A stretch of 6,386 nucleotides of DNA from Desulfobacteraceae bacterium 4572_19 (lineage in GTDB: Bacteria > Desulfobacterota > Desulfobacteria > Desulfobacterales > NBLS01), in NCBI GenBank assembly GCA_002084385.1, contig NBLS01000031.1, positions 1 through 6,386 on the forward strand, in the 5' to 3' direction. Of the stretch, positions 1 through 5,721 are shown one piece after another; the stretch's first letter is position 1, and each line of letters begins with the position of its first letter. The translations under genes and the position numbers were made by a program. The notes beneath the pieces were generated by a model, which was not told where the DNA came from, did no database searches, and was given only the letters and a program-made list of their open reading frames with translations.

Positions 1-183
1 TTGACTTTTGGAGAAACCTTGTACAATTTCCATAGCCTGCCTCATTTCTTTTGTTTGTAGAATTAAAGGTAATTTCTCAATATCCTGATTTTCACCATAC
101 TTAAGTAAATAAAGCCATTTGTCTTTATCATTAATAGTACTCTCTTCTGTTTTTTTAAATAATGATAGTCTTGTTCCTATGGG
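1..183 (-). pseudogene. C-terminal remnant of an Rpn/PD-(D/E)XK transposase-family protein
   Basis: Reading the minus strand from 183 to the window edge gives an open frame of about 60 residues with no start codon; an in-frame stop lies at 184-186, inside the 3' end of the amidohydrolase gene. Translation gives SLFKKTEEST, then DKDKWLYLLKYGENQDIEKL, then an (M)RQAMEIVQGFS segment. The 'DKWLYxLK' box followed by a helix of the 'kEmrqAmEi' type is the usual C-terminal half of the Rpn (recombination-promoting nuclease, transposase_31-like) family. The N-terminal nuclease core is missing, so this is either a truncated relic or a gene broken by arrival of the upstream gene. The frame runs off the window, so its true 3' end is unknown. 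Family recognition is from memory of the motif; the absence of a start and of the catalytic part is seen directly. Confidence 0.65.
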
Positions 184-962
184 TTATTATTACTGAATAC
201 CTGCGTTAATTCGGAAACTACGTCACACGCAGTTTGTTTAATGCTATTAAAATTGGATAAACGATTACCTGTATTTTCGTTCATATACAGCCCTCTGTTG
301 ATTTCTATCATGATTCCTGCAACTGATGCATCCTTTTCAAAGTGCTTGGAAGGAACCAATGCTCCACTAAAGGGGCAATTTATACCTACAGAAAACCCCC
401 GTTTAATTAAACTTGTTTTCAGAAACTCTGTGAGCCAAACTGGCGTATGGAATGGGTCTGTTCCGACACAAATATCAGGTCGATCTTTACATTGATCAAG
501 TTCATATGGCAACGGAGATGATGGAAAACTATGACAGTCAATTACCAGTGCTTTCCCATTTTTAGACAAAATAGATTCGACTCTTCTTAAAAGTTGTGAA
601 TGGTGTGGATAATAGTACTGCTCAATCTTTTTTTTTCGTATATTTAAATCAGGTACGTTCCGAAGTGTTCGCCCTTCGGATGTCTTCGTGTAGATTATGC
701 CCATACCTCGAGATGCCATGATTTCTAAAGAATCATCCTCGAAACGTTCAGGGTCAAGAACTAAACGACTGACCGGATAGCACACCACCTCATTTTCCTT
801 ACTATTTGATATAAAAAGTTCGTCCGTGAACCAATCAGTCATTCGAAGAAGCTCAACAGCAAGTTCCTTTTCAGATAAAAGAATATATTCTCGCTCTTCA
901 ACAGGAATAAAGCTGGCAGAATGAGGAATATGTAGTACAGTTATAGGATTCAATATGTTCAC
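177..962 (-). CDS. N-formylglutamate amidohydrolase-family protein
   Basis: The 261-residue product matches the N-formylglutamate amidohydrolase (FGase) family, zinc-dependent hydrolases that remove N-formyl groups from formyl-amino acids, originally in histidine breakdown. Visible motifs in order: HIPHS (11-15), a TDWFTDEL acidic segment (42-49), SRLVLDPERFEDD (65-77), YYPHH (117-121), VIDCHSFPS (140-148) and EINRGLY (220-226). Candidate metal/catalytic residues are H14, D142, H144 and E220. Length is typical and no signal peptide is seen. No hut genes are nearby, so a histidine-degradation role is not supported by context; the cellular substrate is unknown. The longest frame starts with GTG at 962, but AAAGGTG at 966-960 is ideally placed (6 nt) for a TTG start at 953, giving a product three residues shorter. 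The 3' end overlaps the Rpn remnant. Family confident, role not. Confidence 0.85.
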   Translation of the reverse strand: MNILNPITVLHIPHSASFIPVEEREYILLSEKELAVELLRMTDWFTDELFISNSKENEVVCYPVSRLVLDPERFEDDSLEIMASRGMGIIYTKTSEGRTLRNVPDLNIRKKKIEQYYYPHHSQLLRRVESILSKNGKALVIDCHSFPSSPLPYELDQCKDRPDICVGTDPFHTPVWLTEFLKTSLIKRGFSVGINCPFSGALVPSKHFEKDASVAGIMIEINRGLYMNENTGNRLSNFNSIKQTACDVVSELTQVFSNNNP

Positions 963-1013
963 CTTTATCTATTGCCAAGATCTTGTGCAGGGTAATAAAA
1001 ATTGCAATGTCTT

Positions 1014-1019
1014 ATTATA
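1014..1019 (-). promoter_or_regulatory. Possible -10 box of a promoter for the amidohydrolase gene
   Basis: The minus strand carries a perfect TATAAT (1019-1014) about 50 nt upstream of the amidohydrolase start and downstream of the terminator-like hairpin. No good -35 box is visible at 16-18 bp; a short GGCG/CGCC inverted repeat sits there instead. In AT-rich DNA a lone TATAAT is weak evidence. Confidence 0.3.
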
Positions 1020-1027
1020 ATCGTCAC

Positions 1028-1042
1028 GGCGAATAGTACGCC
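1028..1042. repeat. Short GC inverted repeat upstream of the -10-like box
   Basis: GGCG at 1028-1031 and CGCC at 1039-1042 form a 4-bp stem with a 7-nt loop. It stands out because it is a GC-rich patch in AT-rich intergenic DNA, and it falls where the -35 region of the possible amidohydrolase promoter would lie, so it could be an operator. It could equally be chance. Confidence 0.25.
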
Positions 1043-1047
1043 ACAAC

Positions 1048-1091
1048 AAAAAATGAAAGTCTTTGTAATACAGTTTTTCTATGGACTTTCA
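1048..1091 (-). terminator. Likely intrinsic terminator of the CARF-PIN unit
   Basis: On the minus strand TGAAAGTC (1091-1084) and GACTTTCA (1061-1054) are a perfect 8-bp inverted repeat, followed at once by six T residues (1053-1048). It lies about 60 nt after the stop of the PIN gene. The arrangement is that of a Rho-independent terminator, although the 22-nt loop is long and the stem is only 3/8 GC, so strength may be modest. It separates the PIN gene from the amidohydrolase gene. Confidence 0.5.
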
Positions 1092-1152
1092 GATAAAATC
1101 ATTTTTGTATTGAAATTTAAACAAGATACTTTTTAACCTCCCATCACAGGTT

Positions 1153-2274
1153 TTAATGCAGCAATTTTAAAATAGATAAATTTCTTGTTAAACACCTATG
1201 TAAAGTATTGCAGTAATCATTTTTAAGCTGATTGCTGTTTTCGTTATTATCAATTTTTATTTTCACCTTTACAAGCTCTTTTTCCCACTCTTCTGCATCT
1301 TTTTTATGCCAGACACTTTGTAGTGTGATAATTAAGCCACTTGGGTGATTAATATGCAATGAACCAAAAAGTATGCCCAGAATATAAAGAAATTCAAAAC
1401 AATTATTCCATGAAGTGCTAAAATAATCTTTTTTAACAGGGTATTGCTCTATTAAAAAAGGAATAACATTATTTTCACCTTTCATCATGCGGACAGTTTC
1501 ATTATCTCTTGAAAGAAAAATTACTTTTTTCTCCATTTCAACAAATTCACTGTATGTTTTTAAAATAACCTGATCATTTTTAGTGCTTGATTTAAAAGCA
1601 GGTGCATTTATCTCTTCACATGACGTTTCAGAACGCATTTTATTATATTCCTGAAAGCCTATATTGCGTAATCTGTCTTCAAGTGGGTTCTGGTTAAAAA
1701 AACAATCTCGTAAAAGATGGCTGTCAATGGGTTTCATTTTGCTTATATTATTTTGTGTTATTTTATCAAGACGGTTCATCATTTCATCCCGAACTGTGCT
1801 GCATAACACATAATCAATATTGGGATGATAAGGCAGTCTTTTTATGGTAGTTGAAAAGAACCTATCTCGAAGCAGGTTCGTATCAAGGGCAATATAATAA
1901 ACATCACCGCCCATTGTAACATCCTGAAGTCTTATTGAATCAATAAGCTTCATAAATGGTTTTATTCCCTGCATTTTTAATATATCCGATTGAAATAATG
2001 CATTTATTATATCATTATATTCAGGCAATTCCCTTGCAAAATACTTGGTTTCCATATTCCTTACAATAGGATTTTTATAATTATAGTAGTGATCATTTTT
2101 AATAAAATTAATAAAATGAACCTTATCACCACCCGATTTTATCGTAAAAAGAACAAGATTGCCAAGTAATGGAACTGTAACTTGCAATTCGGTTTTCTGT
2201 TCAAAATCAAAAAGTCCGTTAAACAGAAGCATTAATTTCTCTTTTTCCATTATAAAATCTTTATATTTTGCCAT
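1153..2274 (-). CDS. PIN-domain nuclease, candidate CRISPR type III accessory effector
   Basis: The 373-residue product has a PIN nuclease core at about 125-270: YIALDTNLL (D131) on the first strand, VRDEMMNRLD (E164), STKNDQVIL (D234) and VIFLSRDNE (D257). These match the D...E...D...D acidic pattern of PIN domains, metal-dependent nucleases that usually cut RNA, so an active enzyme is likely. The core is embedded in a larger protein than VapC toxins (about 130 residues): residues 1-120 and 280-373 match nothing I recognise; the latter has a hydrophobic stretch (FLYILGILFGSLHI) and a charged KKDAEEWEKELVKVKIK segment. It starts 41 bp after the CARF-like gene on the same strand, probably as one operon, and a terminator-like hairpin follows it. 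The ATG at 2274 has GGAAAA/AGGA-type purines upstream. An effector switched on by the neighbouring CARF-like protein is inference. Confidence 0.75.
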   Translation of the reverse strand: MAKYKDFIMEKEKLMLLFNGLFDFEQKTELQVTVPLLGNLVLFTIKSGGDKVHFINFIKNDHYYNYKNPIVRNMETKYFARELPEYNDIINALFQSDILKMQGIKPFMKLIDSIRLQDVTMGGDVYYIALDTNLLRDRFFSTTIKRLPYHPNIDYVLCSTVRDEMMNRLDKITQNNISKMKPIDSHLLRDCFFNQNPLEDRLRNIGFQEYNKMRSETSCEEINAPAFKSSTKNDQVILKTYSEFVEMEKKVIFLSRDNETVRMMKGENNVIPFLIEQYPVKKDYFSTSWNNCFEFLYILGILFGSLHINHPSGLIITLQSVWHKKDAEEWEKELVKVKIKIDNNENSNQLKNDYCNTLHRCLTRNLSILKLLH

Positions 2275-2315
2275 ATTTTATTTTCCATTTCCTAAAGAAT
2301 TAACGAATAAATTTA

Positions 2316-2819
2316 TTAAGATAATTCATTAAATATATTATAAACCTGAAACTCATTTTTGGGTATTAACGGATAAAATCTTTGTCGGTATTCAGGTTTA
2401 GAATATTCAGTATAAAACATTGTATCTGCAAGAGGATTAAATTTTATGGCCAGATTATATAAAACAGCAGGTATAAAGCCATGTAGTGTTGGAGATACAT
2501 CAAAAATTATTTTTAAGTTGTCTTTTTTTGCATCTTTCATTAACGTAGTTGTTTTTTTTAAAAAATCTTTAATACTTTCATTTTTATAGTCTATGCAGTT
2601 TACAGTGGTCTTTTTCTTTTTATTGAACTTACCTGAAACTGTTATAAAACCATGAAGATATTTATCTTTGTCAACTATTTTTGTTGAAGGATGCAATAAT
2701 AAAACCTTGTCGGGTTTTTTATTTTCTTTCTCACAAAAATACCAGTATGTATTAATTGTTTCAGCTACACTTTCACCCGATACGGAAACCCACAACACTC
2801 CTGTTTTTTTTCTGACCAT
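2316..2819 (-). CDS. Small stand-alone CARF-like (cyclic nucleotide sensor) protein
   Basis: The 167-residue protein looks like a single CARF-type Rossmann domain with no effector attached. Strand 1 and its turn are GVLWVSVSGESVAETI (7-22), followed by a helix and strand 2 DKVLLLHPS (37-45); then a segment ending TVNCIDY, a helix, and strand KIIFDVSPTLHG (103-114) running into helix FIPAVLYNLAIKF. The 'G-S' turn after strand 1 and the D-x-[ST]-x-x-x-[HRK]-G segment before a helix are the usual CARF ligand-binding positions (compare DxTGGTK in relatives). CARF domains bind cyclic oligoadenylates made by Cas10. Being next to cmr genes and directly upstream of the PIN gene, it may be the sensor half of a split CARF-PIN effector; a ring nuclease that destroys the signal is the main alternative. 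AAAGGA nine bases before the ATG supports the start. The CARF call is motif-based, not searched. Confidence 0.65.
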   Translation of the reverse strand: MVRKKTGVLWVSVSGESVAETINTYWYFCEKENKKPDKVLLLHPSTKIVDKDKYLHGFITVSGKFNKKKKTTVNCIDYKNESIKDFLKKTTTLMKDAKKDNLKIIFDVSPTLHGFIPAVLYNLAIKFNPLADTMFYTEYSKPEYRQRFYPLIPKNEFQVYNIFNELS

Positions 2820-2851
2820 ATAAAAAAATCCTTTTTTTATGTATCATCGCC

Positions 2852-2994
2852 TTACACATACACGAAATATTTTTCTTTGAAAGTATGTACTTCATCTGAA
2901 AGATATTTAACTATTGTATAAATAATTTAAACATGATCTATGTGTAGGGTTTATAAATTACATTCCAAATTTGACCACGTTGATATTTTTTCAT
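2852..2994 (-). pseudogene. Decayed MazF/PemK-type toxin gene
   Basis: An ATG at 2994-2992 overlaps the TGA of the antitoxin-like gene as ATGA, the usual coupled layout of toxin-antitoxin pairs. The frame reads MKKYQRGQIWNVIYKPYT, then TAG at 2940-2938. 'RGQIWxV' followed by a 'xxP' is how MazF/PemK/CcdB-fold toxins begin. After the stop, another frame (about 2926-2852) reads IVKYLSDEV...FVYV and then TAA, similar to the C-terminal 'iryLSdedm...v' end of such toxins. The simplest reading is that the middle of a roughly 110-codon toxin gene has been deleted, leaving both ends. The truncated N-terminus and ATGA overlap are seen directly; the C-terminal match is weaker. No active toxin can be made from this locus. 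Confidence 0.6.
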
Positions 2995-3215
2995 ATCTCT
3001 TCTAAATTAAGATAGTAATTTATCTCCTCATTGGAAAAAACATCATGTGAAATATCAGTTATATTTGATAATTCAATATCATCTTTTGATGCTTCAACAT
3101 CTAAATCTTCAAAAATTACAGTAACTTTAAAATGAACATTTTTTTTGATAAATTCTTTAGGACAATATAAGTGTCCGCTCGGCAATAATTTACTTTTAAA
3201 AATTTGTGTATTCAT
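2991..3215 (-). CDS. Orphan antitoxin-like protein (MazE-type partner of decayed toxin)
   Basis: The 74-residue product has an N-terminal half rich in short strands (FKSKLLPSGHLYCPKEFI, HFKVTVIFED) and a very acidic C-terminal tail (EASKDDIEL...SNEEINYYLNLEEI). That is the layout of small type II antitoxins: a DNA-binding dimer followed by an acidic tail that wraps the toxin. Its TGA overlaps the ATG of a gene starting like MazF/PemK, which supports the call. I do not recognise a named family. AAAAGAAG about 10-15 nt before the ATG serves as the ribosome binding site. Since the toxin gene is truncated, the protein is either a relic, an antitoxin protecting against a similar toxin elsewhere, or a retained repressor. 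It lies between cmr6 and the CARF gene on the same strand. Confidence 0.6.
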   Translation of the reverse strand: MNTQIFKSKLLPSGHLYCPKEFIKKNVHFKVTVIFEDLDVEASKDDIELSNITDISHDVFSNEEINYYLNLEEI

Positions 3216-3244
3216 GATAAAGTTCTTCTTTTATTAAATTCGTA

Positions 3245-3275
3245 AGTTCATTTATTCTAAAGCAATCATGATAAT
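3245..3275 (-). promoter_or_regulatory. Possible promoter/operator of the antitoxin gene
   Basis: On the minus strand a TAGAAT -10-like hexamer lies about 35-40 nt before the antitoxin ATG, with a perfect 8-bp palindrome ATCATGAT (3272-3265) just upstream of it, in the promoter spacer. Antitoxins of this size commonly repress their own promoter by binding such palindromes. No clear -35 box is seen. A second TATAAT (3350-3345) occurs further upstream inside the structured element. Weak evidence. Confidence 0.25.
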
Positions 3276-3283
3276 TTACAGGT

Positions 3284-3388
3284 ACTGGGCTCACACCGTT
3301 CCAAAGCATCAAAAAACAACAGTATATTATGGTTTTTTAACAATATTATACCGCAATATATTGTATGCTGAAATAGTGCGAGCTCAGT
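3284..3388. repeat. Inverted-repeat element folding as a three-way junction (MITE-like or structured RNA)
   Basis: The outer arms 3284-3296 (ACTGGGCTCACAC) and 3376-3388 (GTGCGAGCTCAGT) pair at 11 of 13 positions; one of the two mismatches becomes G-U in RNA. Inside, AGCAT (3305-3309) pairs with ATGCT (3365-3369). Within that are two hairpins back to back: AAAAAAC/GTTTTTT (3311-3317 with 3332-3338) and ACAATAT/ATATTGT (3340-3346 with 3358-3364). Only bases 3310 and 3339 are unpaired at the junction. The element begins four bases past the cmr6 stop and fills most of the gap to the antitoxin gene. It could be a non-autonomous mobile element, a structured RNA, or a 3' stabiliser/terminator of the cmr transcript. 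No target duplication is evident. The pairing is read directly; AT-rich inner stems could partly arise by chance. Confidence 0.6.
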
Positions 3389-3392
3389 GTCA

Positions 3393-4238
3393 TCATTGGG
3401 TAACAGGCTTTAATTCACCATAATATTTTCGTTTCGCACCAATTCCAAAATGCTCTAATATTTGTGCATAAAGTTTAAGTTTATGTGCAGGAGTGATTGT
3501 AATGTCCATTACAGCAGATTCTTTGGGTATAAATTGAAATCGAAATACAATATTTGGAGCAATTTTTAAAAATCTTATTGGGTTAGGTTCTTTTAAAGGG
3601 TGTTCATGTGGTGTGATATAATCTTCGGCAAAAAATTCACCACTTTTTTTTGGAAATTTGCAAATATAAGCATCGTGATATATATCATTTTCTTCAAACA
3701 TGGTATGTTCCAGTTTTTTAATAAACTCTTTCGTATTAGAATTTTCAAGTTCATCAGAAAAAACTTTAAATTCACTGGGTATTAAACTGTCCTTTAAAAT
3801 TTCTTGAAGATATGCAGTTTTACCTTTTTTCACATTTTCTAAATCATTTGCTTTTGGAAAAACATTTCGTATAACACCTTTAACCGAAGAACCATGAATT
3901 ACCGGCAACCCTGTAGTCCAGTCAAAAGTAAATCCATTTTGAAAATCAGAAATTTTATTATCATCACTAACCTGTTCAGAGACAGGATGAAGATTTCCAG
4001 AACCCATGAGAAGCCCGGGGTATGTGGTTTTAAAATCTATGCAGCAGGCACCTTTAATTGCAAAATAATTTTCAATGTAGGTTATTGCGTTTTTATACTT
4101 TGTATTTTCTGACTCAGCACTATTACTGCCAATAAGATCGTAAATGCTGGCTTTATCGAGTCCTTTACCAAAGTCTCTATTTTCTTGTGCTCCACTTCCT
4201 ATAACATAATACAAATGTCCTGCGTTTGTTGGGATCAT
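3393..4238 (-). CDS. cmr6: Cmr6, type III-B Cmr complex RAMP subunit
   Basis: The 281-residue RAMP protein is the Cmr6 subunit, which caps the Cmr4/Cmr5 filament of the RNA-targeting Cmr complex near the 3' end of the crRNA. The signature parts are present: TTYPGLLMGSGNLHP (71-85), the TGLPVIHGSSVKGVIR segment (109-124) equivalent to the family 'GlPyiPGSSlKGvlR', EDYITPHEHP (195-204), and the C-terminal glycine-rich loop FGIGAKRKYYG (264-274). Length is normal and nothing appears broken. The ATG overlaps the cmr5 TGA (ATGA, 4238-4235), with GAGGTG five bases upstream, so the two are translationally coupled. It is the last cmr gene; its stop is followed four bases later by the large inverted-repeat element. 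Confidence 0.93.
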   Translation of the reverse strand: MIPTNAGHLYYVIGSGAQENRDFGKGLDKASIYDLIGSNSAESENTKYKNAITYIENYFAIKGACCIDFKTTYPGLLMGSGNLHPVSEQVSDDNKISDFQNGFTFDWTTGLPVIHGSSVKGVIRNVFPKANDLENVKKGKTAYLQEILKDSLIPSEFKVFSDELENSNTKEFIKKLEHTMFEENDIYHDAYICKFPKKSGEFFAEDYITPHEHPLKEPNPIRFLKIAPNIVFRFQFIPKESAVMDITITPAHKLKLYAQILEHFGIGAKRKYYGELKPVTQ

Positions 4239-4723
4239 TGTTGCACCTCTGTGGATGTTTTTTCTTTGGGATAAGTCTGCATAATATTTTTACAGGCAGT
4301 TGCATAATCTAACACCAACTTACGAATAAATATTCTTGTTATTGCAGGTGTGCTTGCTGTGCCGACTTTATTTCTAACATAAGTAATAAGCATTTCAGCA
4401 TATTGTTTATTTTTATTATTATCTTCATTTTCATTATCCGATTGATTATTTTGCTGCTCGCTAAAACAACCCGATTCATCCATAACTTTTCCCATAAAAG
4501 TTAAAATTTTCTTTCTTTCCTGACCCTCTTTTGTCGATTCTTTGTTATAAGCGTTTAAAGTTTGCATTAAACTTGACTGAATAACAGATGGTCCAAAAGA
4601 TGCCATATATCCAAAATATTTTGAAGGTATTACTTTTTTTCCTTCAACCACCTTAAAAAAGCCCATATCATCTATTACATCCATGGCTTTATCTGACATT
4701 AATTCGATTCTACGATTTATCAT
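4235..4723 (-). CDS. cmr5: Cmr5, type III-B Cmr complex small subunit
   Basis: Cmr5 is the small helical subunit that stacks along the Cmr4 backbone opposite the crRNA. The product has the hallmark helix region YFGYMASFGPSVIQSSLMQTLNAY (about 37-60 counting from the GTG), corresponding to the family 'y~s~~k~lP~~I~~nGL~~tlaf', then helices with an ITYVRNKVG segment and a C-terminal LVLDYATACKNIM helix. At about 160 residues it is somewhat long; an Asn/Gln/Asp/Glu-rich linker (about 89-107) accounts for the excess and probably forms a loop. Two starts are possible: GTG at 4726 or ATG at 4723. GGAGG (4734-4730) is 6 nt from the ATG but only 3 nt from the GTG, so the ATG is preferred. Its first base is the last base of the cmr4 TGA, so the genes are coupled. 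Confidence 0.9.
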   Translation of the reverse strand: MINRRIELMSDKAMDVIDDMGFFKVVEGKKVIPSKYFGYMASFGPSVIQSSLMQTLNAYNKESTKEGQERKKILTFMGKVMDESGCFSEQQNNQSDNENEDNNKNKQYAEMLITYVRNKVGTASTPAITRIFIRKLVLDYATACKNIMQTYPKEKTSTEVQQ

Positions 4724-5721
4724 CACATACCTCCATTTTCTTTTATGGTTATAACTCCATGTCCTGTGGAGGCATTTCCGCCTACCTGAATTAAATTATT
4801 GGTAAGTTTATTGTTAAAAAAAGCAAAACCCTTTTCAAACCACTGTTTGTCATCATTGGAAAAATGACAAAATTCTCCTGTCATAAACCATAATACAGAC
4901 CGTCTTGGTAAAACCTCCTCATAGAATAGATTCTCTTTGCCTTTTTCCACACAATTTCTTGCTTTTACAGGAAGCCATGCTTCACAAATACCAGAAAATA
5001 CCTCATCTGAAAAGATTGCAATGGAAGATAAAATATTATTATCAGATCCCTGTGGAGCAAGAAAACGATTTGCAGCACTGCAAAGTTCATCATAATCTAA
5101 TTCTTGAAAAAATTCATCTCCTTTAGACTTGGATATACCATTTTCAAACTCCTCTATAATTAAATTATTTATATCTATATTAAATACAATAAAATCCTTT
5201 GCATTATCAGAATTTAATAAACTTGTTAAATTTGTAAAAAATTGTTTTAAAATTTCTATTTGTTTCTTTTCTTCATCTTTAGTAATGCAGTTAAAACGTA
5301 ATAAAAAATCTAAGTATTCCATTACAGACAGTGGAGATGTTGCATTATAAAATACACGTTTGGAAGCTCGGAGCGGGATAGTTAAAATTCTGGCATCGAA
5401 AAATCTAACCAGTCCTTCATTTGGATATTGAGAAGTATTTTCTGCAGCAGTTTTTGCATCGGGTCCGAAAACCATATCAAAGGTTGATCTTTTAAGACCT
5501 TTACTGCCCTGCAACAATTGGTTTTGATCAATAGCCTCTAAATCATTTAAGTAAGTTCTCATATGATCTTTTATGGCACCTTTAAGACTCGAATCTCTGA
5601 ATATTGGAAAATTTGTAACCGGATCTTTTTGAATGGTGCTGTCTGCAACTGCTGAACTCTCTCCCGAACCTACATGCGTATCTGTTAAAGTTTCTATTAA
5701 GTAATTTTTATATTTAAACAT
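4723..5721 (-). CDS. cmr4: Cmr4, type III-B backbone subunit and target-RNA nuclease
   Basis: Cmr4 (Cas7 family) forms the repeated backbone of the Cmr complex and cuts bound target RNA at 6-nt steps. The N-terminus has the RAMP pattern THVGSGESSAVADSTIQKDP...FPIFRDSSLKGAIKDHMR, equivalent to 'tplH.GsG...vD.pIqRd..TgyPvipgSSlKGaiR'. The aspartate in AVADSTIQ (D29 counting from the upstream GTG, D27 from the ATG used here) lines up with the family's catalytic Asp, so cleavage should be intact. The C-terminal 'IQVGGNASTGHG' glycine-rich loop is also typical. Length is slightly above usual. The GTG at 5727 is only 2 nt from AAGGGG, whereas the ATG at 5721 is 8 nt away, so the ATG is chosen. Unlike its neighbours it is separated from cmr3 by about 70 nt. 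Confidence 0.94.
   Translation of the reverse strand: MFKYKNYLIETLTDTHVGSGESSAVADSTIQKDPVTNFPIFRDSSLKGAIKDHMRTYLNDLEAIDQNQLLQGSKGLKRSTFDMVFGPDAKTAAENTSQYPNEGLVRFFDARILTIPLRASKRVFYNATSPLSVMEYLDFLLRFNCITKDEEKKQIEILKQFFTNLTSLLNSDNAKDFIVFNIDINNLIIEEFENGISKSKGDEFFQELDYDELCSAANRFLAPQGSDNNILSSIAIFSDEVFSGICEAWLPVKARNCVEKGKENLFYEEVLPRRSVLWFMTGEFCHFSNDDKQWFEKGFAFFNNKLTNNLIQVGGNASTGHGVITIKENGGM

Noticed and set aside
1153..2819. The CARF-like/PIN pair as a VapBC-type toxin-antitoxin module
   Set aside because: The PIN protein is nearly three times the size of VapC, and the upstream protein is a 167-aa Rossmann-like domain without the DNA-binding head and acidic tail of an antitoxin.
2820..2990. A dedicated promoter for the CARF-like gene
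   Set aside because: Several AT-rich hexamers could be fitted as -10 boxes, but none pairs with a fair -35, so no call is made; transcription may come from the antitoxin or cmr promoter.
3284..3388. Integron attC site or a single degenerate CRISPR repeat
   Set aside because: No RYYYAAC/GTTRRRY core pair is present at the ends, no integrase or cassette is nearby, and there is only one copy with no spacer-repeat periodicity.
3600..3785. Plus-strand and alternative-frame open frames over the cmr genes and the amidohydrolase gene (for example 241-495, 3600-3785, 3894-4112, 4905-5126, 5129-5350)
   Set aside because: They lie wholly inside well-recognised minus-strand genes, have low-complexity or unrecognisable products and no convincing ribosome binding sites.
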